Assembly: GCA_016793585.1 (NCBI GenBank)
Contig: JAEUJR010000120.1
Span: forward strand, 1 to 8,039
Length of the DNA: 8,039 bases
Reading direction: 5' to 3'
DNA from: Archangium sp.
GTDB lineage: Bacteria > Myxococcota > Myxococcia > Myxococcales > Myxococcaceae
Position 1 is the stretch's first letter; each line of letters starts with the position of its first letter. The notes under the pieces were generated by a model that was not told the origin of the DNA, ran no database searches, and saw only the letters and a program-made list of their open reading frames with translations. Below are positions 1 through 8,019 of the stretch, piece by piece. A program made the translations under genes and the position numbers.

Positions 1-3000
1 ATCGCGCCATCGCGCGGCGACTGCTCCGCTCGGGGCAGCCCGACAAGGCCGCGGCCGAGCTGATCCGCTTCGCGCGGGAGCAGCCGATGACGGCGCGCAC
101 CGCGCAGGCGCTGGTGACGATGGCGCTGGCCACCAACAAGATGGGGCCGCTGCTCACGCTCGTCACGCAGGGCGTCGACGAGGTCGAAGGGCGCGAGCGC
201 GTCGGAGTGTTGCGCGCGCTCGCCCGGCTGCAGCGCCGCACGGGGCAGGAGCTGCCCGCCATCGAGACGCTGACGACGTTGCTGGCCGAGGCGCCCGAAG
301 ACCGGCGCTCGCGGCTGGTGCTCAACGCGCTGCTCGAGCGCTTCGAGCGGTGGGACGAGCTCGACGCCTCGCTCGACAAAGAGACGCGGCTGCTGCTGCG
401 CCGGCGCTACTTCCGCGCGGCCTCACGCGTCGCGCTCAAACGGGCGCGCCTCTGGGGCGAGCGGCTGCAGGAGCACCCGCGCGCGGCGCTCCGCTACGGC
501 CAGGCCGCCCAGTACGCCGAGCAGGGGCAGGACCCGCACAGCGTCTTCCTGCTGCGCATGTTGTGGCTGCGCGCGCTGGTGCAGGCCGACTCGCCCTCGC
601 GCTCCATCGACGAAGCCCTGCGCGTGGTGCTCGACGTCTCGGGCCGTGTCGGCAAAGACGCCCGCGCGCGCGCCTTCATTCGTGAGCTGGGGCTGCAGGT
701 GCCCGCCCCGAAGGGCGTCGTCGAAGAGGTGCACGACGTCACCTCGTCTGGTGAAGAGCCCACCGCCGCCATCGTCATTCCGCCGTCGACGACCCAGAGC
801 GACATGGAGGCCGCCGAAGCCGAGCCCGCGCCCCAGGGCCAGGTGGGCGAGGCGCTGCTCGTCGCCGCGGCGTCGTCACCCTCGGCGTCGAACCGCGCCC
901 TCACCAGGCTCGAGGCCCGCTACGTCGCGCGCGGGGCGTGGCGTGAGCTCGCGCGCTTCTACCAGGAGACCGCGGTCAGCCGGGTCGACCCGAAGGAGCG
1001 CGCCGCGTGGCTCGAGAAGCTGGCCGAGCTGCTCGAGAGCGAGCTCGACGACGCCGTCGGCGCTGCGAAGGTGTGGGCCGAGGTGGCGCAGCTGACGGGC
1101 GACACCCAGGCCATCTCGGAGCAGGTGCGCATTCTCGACGAGCGCCAGGACCAGGCGGGCGTGAAGCAGGCGCTCGACGCTGGCGTCGTGCGCGCGCAGG
1201 ACCCGCACGAGAAGGCGCGGCTGCTGGTGCTGCGTGCCCAGGAGGCCCGCACCCGCGGCGACGCGAACCAGGCGAAGGTCGACTTCGAAGAGGCGCTGCG
1301 CGTCTCACCGACGTCGCTCGAAGCCGCCGCCGGGCTGGCCGAGCTGTCGGTCGCGCGGGGTGACGCGGCGCCGGTGAAGACGTTCGAGAAGCTGCTGCTC
1401 GCGGCTTCGCGGCGACTGCCCGAGCGGGGCGCCCTGTTTCGCCGCCTCGCGAAGCTGGCCGACGCCATCAAAGACGCGCGCCTCGCGCTCGCCGCGTGGG
1501 TCGAGGTGCTCGGCGTCACCGCGCAAGACGACGAGGCGCTGTCGCGGCTGTGGGTGCTCTCGAAGGGCCTGCGCGACGACACGCGACTCGAGCAGGTGTT
1601 GAAGGCGCTGCTCACGAAAGACCCGCGCGGCGAGAAGGCACGACCTGCGTGGCTCGACCTCGTCTCGGTGCTCGAGCGGGCAGGCCGGTTCGACGAAGCG
1701 CTGGCGGCACTGCGCGAGGCGGTGAAGGCCGAGCCCGGCCACCTGCAGGCCTGGTTGTCGCTGGTCGACCGGCTGCTCGCGCGGCGGCTCGACGAAGAGG
1801 CCGGCTGGGCGCTCGAGCACGCGGCGACGTCGGCGCCCGAAGGCCCGCAGCGCGTCTCGTTGTGGCGGCGGCTCGCGCGGCACGCCCGTGAGCGGCTCGG
1901 CGAAGAGGAGCGCGCCGAGAAGTCCGAGGAGCGCATCGAGCGCGTGCGCGTCGAGCAGGCGCCGGCCGCGCACGCCGCCGCGAAGCTGCCCGGGGGCCCG
2001 CTCGTGGTGCCTGCGCCACGGGCCTCGAGGCCCAAAGCTGCGCCCGTGCTGGCCGTCGCGGCGAAGACGCTCACCGACGAGGTCGAGAGCGAGGCGTTCG
2101 CGAAGGCGTTGGGGGCCGCGCGAGAACCCGAAGACACGCGGCCGCCGCTGCCGCCGAAGCTGCCGGCCCGTCTGCAGCGCGTGCTCGACCCCATCGTTCA
2201 GGAGTTCACGAATCAGGTCGAGACCCGTGAAGCGCCCGCGTCGGACTTCGTGGACGACGAAGACGTCGACGACGTGATGGAGGTGCGCAGCGACGAGGTC
2301 GTCATCATGGGCCCCGACGCCGCTCCCTCGGTGGTGGTCGACGCCGGCCTCGTCGCCGACGTGCGCGCCGCCAACGCCGAGCCCGAGCCCGAAGAAGACG
2401 ACGCCGACGCGACCGACGCACCGCCTGCGCCCGACGCCGCCGAGCAGAACCGCCGCACCCAGGAGCTGCCAGCCGTCGCGCCCGTCGAGCTGGGCGACCC
2501 GCTCCAGTCGATTCCCCCCAGCTTCGGGCCGTCGCCGTCGAAGCAGTTGAGCGAAGAGCGCCAGGCCCTCTTCGAGCGGGTGCGGGCCAGCCCCCTCGAC
2601 CCCGACGGCTACCGCATGCTGGCCGAGCACTTCGACACGGCCAACGACGCGAACCGCTCGTCGTTGATGCTCGAGCTCGCCCGGGCCCTCGAAGGCGACC
2701 CGAACGCCGCGCCCCGCACGCCGCGGCTCATTCTCTCGGCCACCGACCGCGCCGGCCTGCGGCACCCGCTGGTGCGCAGCGAAGCCGCCGAGCTGGTGAC
2801 GTTGACGAGCCCCGCGCTGTGCCGCCTCTTCCCGGCGAAGGGCAAAGACGCGCTGGCCAACGAGGAGTTCTCGCTCGAGAGCGGCAAGGGCGCGAAGGTG
2901 GCCGCCGATGCGCTGCTCGCGTCGGTGCGGCTGCTGGGCATGCGCGCGCCCGACGTGTTCGTGAGTGACGAAGCAGGCCCGCCGTTCTCGGCGCTGCAGA

Positions 3001-3473
3001 CGACGCCGCCACGGCTGGTGGTGAGCCGGCTCACGGTGAAGAAGCCGATGGCCGACGCCGAGCTGCGCTTCTACGCGGGCCGCGCGTTGTTCACCTTGAG
3101 CGCCGAGCTGCTCGCCCTGCGCACGCTCAAGCGCGACCAGCTTCGCGCGGGTCTCGAGGCGGTGGGGCAGATGCTGCGCGGGCAGGCCAGCACCGAGGCG
3201 CGCATCATTCGCGAGGCGCTGCCTGCGCGGTCGCACGAACGGTTGAAGGCGCTGTGGCCGAAGGTGGCGAAGTCGCTCGACCTGGGCGCGCTGATGGAGG
3301 GCGCGCGGCACAGCGTCAACCGCGCGGGGCTCGTCGTCTGTGGTGGCATCGCGCCGGCCATCGCCTCACTGCGCGCGAAGAAGGCGCTGCCCGTCGAGGT
3401 CACCGAGTTGGTGCGCTTCGCTGCGAGCGAGCGCTACCTGCAGCTGCGCAACCGCAGGCTCGGCAAGAAGTAG
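1..3473 (+). CDS. Large TPR-repeat protein, 5'-truncated by the window edge
   Basis: The reading frame is open from base 3 to the TAG at 3471-3473, giving 1156 visible residues. The first ATG (87) is probably internal, because the 28 codons before it already read as a TPR-type helix pair (AIARRLLRSGQ, then AAAELIRFAREQ). In residues counted from base 3, TPR-like helices fill about 1-230. A Pro/Glu/Ala linker follows (about 233-293), then a second TPR block (about 295-665) with classic spacing such as ALAALREAVKAEPGHLQAW. A long acidic, proline-rich, probably disordered stretch (about 670-846) has D/E clusters such as DDEDVDDVMEV. The final 310 residues form a compact alpha/beta-looking domain containing AELRFYAGRALFTLSAELL and ending in a basic GKK. 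TPR blocks usually scaffold protein complexes; the partner is unknown. No signal peptide can be judged because the N terminus is missing. No catalytic motif, including HExxH, is seen. The TPR call is firm; the cellular role is unknown. Confidence 0.9.
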   Translation, partial: RAIARRLLRSGQPDKAAAELIRFAREQPMTARTAQALVTMALATNKMGPLLTLVTQGVDEVEGRERVGVLRALARLQRRTGQELPAIETLTTLLAEAPEDRRSRLVLNALLERFERWDELDASLDKETRLLLRRRYFRAASRVALKRARLWGERLQEHPRAALRYGQAAQYAEQGQDPHSVFLLRMLWLRALVQADSPSRSIDEALRVVLDVSGRVGKDARARAFIRELGLQVPAPKGVVEEVHDVTSSGEEPTAAIVIPPSTTQSDMEAAEAEPAPQGQVGEALLVAAASSPSASNRALTRLEARYVARGAWRELARFYQETAVSRVDPKERAAWLEKLAELLESELDDAVGAAKVWAEVAQLTGDTQAISEQVRILDERQDQAGVKQALDAGVVRAQDPHEKARLLVLRAQEARTRGDANQAKVDFEEALRVSPTSLEAAAGLAELSVARGDAAPVKTFEKLLLAASRRLPERGALFRRLAKLADAIKDARLALAAWVEVLGVTAQDDEALSRLWVLSKGLRDDTRLEQVLKALLTKDPRGEKARPAWLDLVSVLERAGRFDEALAALREAVKAEPGHLQAWLSLVDRLLARRLDEEAGWALEHAATSAPEGPQRVSLWRRLARHARERLGEEERAEKSEERIERVRVEQAPAAHAAAKLPGGPLVVPAPRASRPKAAPVLAVAAKTLTDEVESEAFAKALGAAREPEDTRPPLPPKLPARLQRVLDPIVQEFTNQVETREAPASDFVDDEDVDDVMEVRSDEVVIMGPDAAPSVVVDAGLVADVRAANAEPEPEEDDADATDAPPAPDAAEQNRRTQELPAVAPVELGDPLQSIPPSFGPSPSKQLSEERQALFERVRASPLDPDGYRMLAEHFDTANDANRSSLMLELARALEGDPNAAPRTPRLILSATDRAGLRHPLVRSEAAELVTLTSPALCRLFPAKGKDALANEEFSLESGKGAKVAADALLASVRLLGMRAPDVFVSDEAGPPFSALQTTPPRLVVSRLTVKKPMADAELRFYAGRALFTLSAELLALRTLKRDQLRAGLEAVGQMLRGQASTEARIIREALPARSHERLKALWPKVAKSLDLGALMEGARHSVNRAGLVVCGGIAPAIASLRAKKALPVEVTELVRFAASERYLQLRNRRLGKK

Positions 3474-3493
3474 CCCTCACTGCTGGCCGAGCC
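3457..3493. terminator. Inverted repeat spanning two convergent stop codons, possible bidirectional terminator
   Basis: GGCTCGGC (3457-3464) and GCCGAGCC (3486-3493) are perfect 8-base inverted arms. The 21-base loop between them contains both the TAG of the upstream TPR gene (3471-3473) and the stop of the minus-strand lipoprotein gene (3477-3479). Both transcripts would form the same hairpin at their 3' ends. There is no T-tract on either strand and the loop is long, so it is not a textbook intrinsic terminator. Both arms are also coding sequence, so chance in GC-rich DNA is possible. Confidence 0.3.
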
Positions 3494-5276
3494 AGGCGAT
3501 GAGCGCGCTCCGTTCGTCGGGGGTGAGCAGCTGCGGCGAGCCGTGGTGCCGACCTCCGCCGCAGCGGTCGTTGGTGAAGCGCTCCTCGAGCGTCTTCGCG
3601 CAGCCGTCATGCATCCACGGGCCGCGGCCGGCGAGGCCCACCAGCGAGGGCACCTGGAGCGGCCCGCCCGTGCCCACGTCCATCGTGCGGTCGTTGGTGA
3701 GGTCGGCGCCTGCGTGACAGGCCTCGCAGCCGGCCTTCACGAAGGCGGCTTTGCCCTTCACGAGGTCGACGGGGGTGTCGCGGGTGGGCGCCTTCGGCAC
3801 GGGAATCACCTTCATCATCGCCTCGAGCGACTTCACGACGTCGGCGTCGGGCTTCGGGCCGCCCATGCGGCGAACGAACGTCTCGTCGAGCACGGCGGTG
3901 AGTGTGGGCAGGGTGCCGTCCCAGTGGAAGGGCGCGGTGCCGAGGCCGCCAGCGAGCGACTGGGTGCGGCGCCGCTGGCCCTCGAGCGTCCACACGTGGC
4001 CGTCTTCCTGCCCCTCGAGGTGACACGAAGCACAGGCGATGCCTCCGACTCCCTCGTGAAACAGCCGCTGGCCGGGCGTCTCGACCGTGCCTCCGCCCAG
4101 GCGAATGACGCCGCTCCGCGCACCCAGCACGTGCAGCGCCGAGGGCTCGCGGCTGTGCACGAGCAGGTCGCCCGACGGCAGGAAGGCCACGCCGATGGGG
4201 TTGCCGATGGCCGAGAGCCGTTGGCCGTCGGGCCCGACCGCGACGGGGGCGCTGAGGGGCGCGCAGGCGGCCGGCGTGCTGCCCCGAAGGGCCGCGAGCT
4301 GCAGCCGCACCAGCTGGGAGTTGCCCGCGTGCACCACCGCGAGCTCGGCGCCGTTGGGCGAGAGCGCGGCATCGAGCGGCAGCACCCCGCCCAGCTCGAG
4401 CGACCCCACCACGGCGTCGCCCGAGATGAGCGTCACCGCCGAGCGCACGACGGCGGCGTTGCAGGGCGGCACCGTCTGCCCGTTGCCGTAGTAGGCGGGA
4501 ATGGGCGGCGGCGCGTTACCGCTCGGCGTCGGAGTCGTCGTCACCGTCATCATTGGCGGCGGCGGCACCGTGCGAACGTCGTCGTCGGCCGCGTCCTGGT
4601 GAACGACGACGACGCCGTGGGCCGTCTGGAACGAGCGGAAGGCCGCGGTGGGCGCCATTGGCCGGCCCGCAGAGACGACGGGCAGCGTCACCGTGGGGCC
4701 GTCGACGCGGCGCACGGTCGGCGTCCGGAAGGTGGTGAGTGTGATGCCGTCGGCGCCCACCAGCACGTCGCGCAGGTCGGCGTCGAAGCGACGCACGGTG
4801 GTTTCAGGGCCCTGCAAGGTGACGAGCTCTCCCGAGGCGCACGCCACCAGCGTCGCCTGGTGCGCTTCGTCCCACGCGATGCCGCGCGGCTCGGGGCAGA
4901 CAGGCTTCGTCGAGACCAGCTTGAGGGTAACGGGGTCGATGGTGGCGATGGCTCCCGCGCCCCGAAGCACCACCTGCACGTTGCCTCCCGCTGGCCAGAT
5001 GGCGCGGGCGGGCTGGGCGCCCGCGGGTAGCTTGAGCGACGCGCGAACGGTTCGGCCCGTCAACGAGACGAGGTGAACGACGTCGCGCTCGGGGTCGCTG
5101 ACGACGGCTTGCCGGCCTTCGTCTCCCACCAGCACGGTGCCGCCGACGAGCGGCCGGGCGCTGCGATGGGTGACGCCTCCGACGCCGCCTCCGCCGCCGC
5201 TGAACCCCGACACCTCTTCTTCTGGCGCAGCGCACGAGATGCTCAGCGCTACCAGTACGGCCCCTGCTCGTCGCAT
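3477..5276 (-). CDS. Secreted lipoprotein with beta-propeller and diheme cytochrome c module
   Basis: This 599-residue protein starts at the ATG at 5276, chosen because GAGGGG lies 5 bases upstream and the N terminus is then MRRAGAVLVALSISC, a short lipoprotein signal peptide with Cys15 as the lipidation site. The frame runs 17 codons further upstream, but that extension buries the signal. After Cys15 come an acidic patch and a glycine run (27-31), typical of a tether. Residues about 40-400 read as YVTN/WD-like propeller strands (for example LDAALSPNGAELAVV), interrupted by a Pro/Thr-rich insert at about 230-265. The C-terminal part has two CxxCH heme sites, C415-ASCH-419 and C517-EACH-521. 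Each is followed by an aromatic/Met-His-x-DG-type element (FHWDGTLP and WMHDG), the arrangement of diheme cytochrome c peroxidase/MauG-like proteins. It probably acts in the periplasm or on the outer membrane in electron transfer, peroxide handling or substrate oxidation; the substrate is unknown. It is transcribed divergently from the sigma factor gene. Confidence 0.87.
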   Translation of the reverse strand: MRRAGAVLVALSISCAAPEEEVSGFSGGGGGVGGVTHRSARPLVGGTVLVGDEGRQAVVSDPERDVVHLVSLTGRTVRASLKLPAGAQPARAIWPAGGNVQVVLRGAGAIATIDPVTLKLVSTKPVCPEPRGIAWDEAHQATLVACASGELVTLQGPETTVRRFDADLRDVLVGADGITLTTFRTPTVRRVDGPTVTLPVVSAGRPMAPTAAFRSFQTAHGVVVVHQDAADDDVRTVPPPPMMTVTTTPTPSGNAPPPIPAYYGNGQTVPPCNAAVVRSAVTLISGDAVVGSLELGGVLPLDAALSPNGAELAVVHAGNSQLVRLQLAALRGSTPAACAPLSAPVAVGPDGQRLSAIGNPIGVAFLPSGDLLVHSREPSALHVLGARSGVIRLGGGTVETPGQRLFHEGVGGIACASCHLEGQEDGHVWTLEGQRRRTQSLAGGLGTAPFHWDGTLPTLTAVLDETFVRRMGGPKPDADVVKSLEAMMKVIPVPKAPTRDTPVDLVKGKAAFVKAGCEACHAGADLTNDRTMDVGTGGPLQVPSLVGLAGRGPWMHDGCAKTLEERFTNDRCGGGRHHGSPQLLTPDERSALIAWLGQQ

Positions 5277-5281
5277 GTCGA

Positions 5282-5287
5282 CCCCTC
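5282..5287 (-). promoter_or_regulatory. Ribosome binding site of the lipoprotein gene
   Basis: Read on the minus strand this is GAGGGG, ending 5 bases before the ATG at 5276. It is the best Shine-Dalgarno match near any candidate start of this gene and, with the lipoprotein signal peptide, decides for 5276 over the upstream ATG at 5327. Confidence 0.6.
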
Positions 5288-5294
5288 GGGTGTG

Positions 5295-5302
5295 TGACGT
5301 CA
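5295..5302. repeat. Perfect 8-base palindrome TGACGTCA
   Basis: This palindrome lies 19 bases upstream of the lipoprotein ATG, just beyond its GAGGGG ribosome site, and inside the divergent control region. A dimeric regulator could bind it, but 8-base palindromes arise by chance and no second copy is seen in the region. Confidence 0.3.
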
Positions 5303-5326
5303 GGCAAATGGAGCCGCGGCGTGCCA

Positions 5327-5359
5327 AAACCGGCCCAAGCGAGTGGGGTGGGCCGATTT
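5327..5359. repeat. Inverted repeat, 11-base arms with one mismatch, upstream of the sigma gene
   Basis: AAACCGGCCCA (5327-5337) pairs with TGGGCCGATTT (5349-5359) with one mismatch (C5330 against A5356), around an 11-base spacer. The arms end in AAA and TTT, so the symmetry is not just GC bias. If the sigma factor starts at GTG 5386, the repeat ends 26 bases upstream of it. It could be an operator or a leader hairpin. Confidence 0.55.
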
Positions 5360-5385
5360 CTGACCCCGGTGGATCGAGACCTTCA

Positions 5386-5994
5386 GTGAACCGGAAAACT
5401 CAGGCGCTCGCGCTGCTCCCCGAGGGGGTCCCCGTCGACGACGTGGTTCGAAGAACGCTCGAAGGCGACCGTGCGGCCGAGGGGCTGTTGTACCGCCGCT
5501 ACGCGCCCCTCATGTTGGCGATGGCGACGCGGCTGTTGCACAGCGTGCCGGCGGCCGAAGACGTGGTGCACGACGCCTTCATCATCGCGTTGTCCCGACT
5601 CTCGCAGCTGGCAGACCCGGCGCAGTTTCGAGGGTGGCTGTCGACCATCGTGGTGAGCCTGGTGCGCCGCCGCATGCGCCGCGAACGGCTGCTGCGCTTC
5701 GTGGGCTTCGAGCCCGAGGCCGAGAGCACGCTCGAGGCGCTGGCGAAGCCGGGCACCAGCGTCGAGGCGCGCGGTGAGCTGGCGCTGCTCGAGGTGACGC
5801 TGCGCGAGCTGCCCACCAACCTGCGGCTGGCGTGGAGCCTGCGGTACATCGAGGGCGAGAAGCTCGAGGCAGTGGCGGCGTTGCTGAACAAGGGCCTGTC
5901 GACGACGAAGCGCTACCTGGCCGCAGCCGAGGAGCGCATCGCGCAACGGGTGGCCATCGAGCCGCCCGAACGAGCTGAAGAGGTGAAGTCATGA
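5386..5994 (+). CDS. ECF-type RNA polymerase sigma factor
   Basis: The protein has 202 residues from the GTG at 5386, a normal length for this family. Sigma region 2 spans about residues 20-101: GDRAAEGLLYRRYAPLM, then AAEDVVHDAFIIAL (the region 2.2 core-binding helix), then FRGWLSTIVVSLVRRRMRRER (region 2.3-2.4, contacting the -10 element). Region 4 spans about 131-189: LRELPTNLRLAWSLRYIEGEKLEAVAALL followed by the recognition helix around STTKRYLAAAEERI. There is no region 1 or 3, as expected for ECF factors. Start choice: the frame stays open further upstream, and ATG 5308 would give 228 residues. That extension is low-complexity, overlaps the inverted repeat and would use up most of the divergent promoter space. 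GTG 5386 has only a weak GAG 7 bases upstream, so the start is uncertain. Its stop overlaps the next ATG, so it is expected to be co-translated with the membrane protein behind it. Confidence 0.88.
   Translation: MNRKTQALALLPEGVPVDDVVRRTLEGDRAAEGLLYRRYAPLMLAMATRLLHSVPAAEDVVHDAFIIALSRLSQLADPAQFRGWLSTIVVSLVRRRMRRERLLRFVGFEPEAESTLEALAKPGTSVEARGELALLEVTLRELPTNLRLAWSLRYIEGEKLEAVAALLNKGLSTTKRYLAAAEERIAQRVAIEPPERAEEVKS
5979..5994 (+). promoter_or_regulatory. Ribosome site and ATGA overlap coupling sigma factor to its partner
   Basis: AGAGGTG ends 5 bases before ATG 5991, and that ATG shares bases with the sigma factor stop TGA (5992-5994). The Shine-Dalgarno sequence lies inside the last sigma codons. 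This arrangement normally gives translational coupling and near-equal amounts of the two proteins, as expected for a sigma/anti-sigma pair. Confidence 0.75.
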
Positions 5995-6617
5995 CGTTGC
6001 CAAGAGACGTGAAGCGGTTGTTGGACGAGCCCGAGGTCGAGGCGTCGGTGGCCCGCACGTGGGTGCGCATCGTGCAGACGCGCTCGGTGAGGCGCCCGGT
6101 GGGTCGGCTGGTGCTGGTGGCGGCGGTGGTGCTGGCGCTGGTGGGGTGGGGGTGGTTCGCGACGCGAGGCCCTGCGCCGGCGCCCATCGCCGACGTGGCG
6201 GTCGGCTCGGTGGTGGTGCCGCCCGTGGTGGCGACGCCGTCATCGAACCTGGCGAACGTGATGATGCAGGGCCGGTCGCGCCGGCTCTCACGGCCTCCCG
6301 CGCAGGACTCGGGAACGGTCGAGGTCGACGTGGTGGGGCAGCTGCTCGAGAGCTCGGTCGAGGCGTTCGTCGAAGGCGATGCGCAGCGCGCCGCCGTGCT
6401 GCTGGAAGAGACGGTCACCCACCACGCCGAAGACGCGCGCACCACCGAGGCGCTGGTGACGCTCGGGTGGCTGCAGCTCGAGCACCTCAACCAGCCGGAG
6501 CAGGCCGTGCGCACGTTGAACACCGCGCTCGAGCGCCACTTGTCCGACGACCTGTTCGACCGCGCGTGGCCCCTGCTGCAGACGGCGCGGGCGAAGGCTG
6601 CGAAGCAGAAGAAGTGA
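5991..6617 (+). CDS. Single-pass membrane protein with TPR-like outer domain; candidate anti-sigma factor
   Basis: This 208-residue protein is translationally coupled to the ECF sigma factor. Residues 1-38 form a charged, probably cytoplasmic segment (LLDEPEVEASVARTWVRIVQ), resembling the short sigma-binding N termini of FecR-type regulators. A single transmembrane helix at about 40-57 follows RRPVGR, so the positive-inside rule puts the C terminus in the periplasm. A low-complexity Pro/Val/Ala linker (about 59-110) follows. A helical pair-repeat region at about 115-200 (FVEGDAQRAAVLLEETV; LVTLGWLQLEHLNQPEQA) resembles TPR or tol-pal/YbgF-like repeats. The tail is lysine-rich. The protein contains no cysteine, so the zinc-type (HxxxCxxC) anti-sigma domain is excluded, and no clear FecR beta domain is visible. 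The anti-sigma role is inferred from position, coupling and topology. A membrane TPR scaffold with no sigma-binding role remains possible. Confidence 0.78.
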   Translation: MTLPRDVKRLLDEPEVEASVARTWVRIVQTRSVRRPVGRLVLVAAVVLALVGWGWFATRGPAPAPIADVAVGSVVVPPVVATPSSNLANVMMQGRSRRLSRPPAQDSGTVEVDVVGQLLESSVEAFVEGDAQRAAVLLEETVTHHAEDARTTEALVTLGWLQLEHLNQPEQAVRTLNTALERHLSDDLFDRAWPLLQTARAKAAKQKK

Positions 6618-6620
6618 GCG

Positions 6621-7979
<1,359 letters not shown>

Positions 7980-7989
7980 GGACCGCGAG

Positions 7990-8019
7990 AGTGTAGGCGG
8001 GAAAACGCCGTGCCGTCAT
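7990..8019 (-). promoter_or_regulatory. Weak sigma-70-like promoter match upstream of the FHA activator
   Basis: On the minus strand, ATGACG (8014-8019) and TACACT (7990-7995) are separated by 18 bases and each matches 4 of 6 consensus bases. The -10 match ends only 10 bases before the ATG at 7979, so transcription would begin within about 3 bases of the start codon. That would give a leaderless message, in keeping with the lack of a ribosome site. The match is too weak to be more than a suggestion. The rest of 7980-8039 shows no gene. Confidence 0.25.

Larger units (their letters stand above)
5277..5385. promoter_or_regulatory. Divergent control region between the cytochrome lipoprotein and sigma factor genes
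   Basis: These 109 bases lie between the chosen starts of two divergent genes and must hold both promoters unless the sigma gene starts further upstream (ATG 5308). Its runs such as CAAAA and ATTTC are richer in A/T than the surrounding coding DNA. It contains a palindrome, TGACGTCA (5295-5302), and a larger inverted repeat (5327-5359). No convincing -35/-10 pair or classic ECF promoter (GGAAC with a downstream GTC-type -10) was found on either strand by eye, so the promoters are placed here by geometry only. Confidence 0.6.

Noticed and set aside
1305..3311. 668-codon open frame on the minus strand opposite the TPR gene, and a 411-codon one at 959-2194
   Set aside because: Long antisense open frames are expected in DNA with almost no A/T at third positions. 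The translations are Arg/Gln/Leu/Val- or Ser/Arg/Ala-rich with no domain, while the plus frame shows clear TPR repeats.
3543..5030. 495-codon plus-strand open frame opposite the lipoprotein gene
   Set aside because: Its product is His/Arg/Gly/Ala-rich with no motif; the minus strand carries a signal peptide, propeller repeats and two heme motifs.
5312..5326. Sigma-54 promoter candidate for the lipoprotein gene (minus strand TGGCACG at 5320-5326)
   Set aside because: The -24 element is perfect, but the nearest GC comes after 9 rather than 10 bases and no TTGC is present at the -12 position. One-base spacing errors normally abolish sigma-54 promoters, so the neighbouring activator cannot be tied to it.
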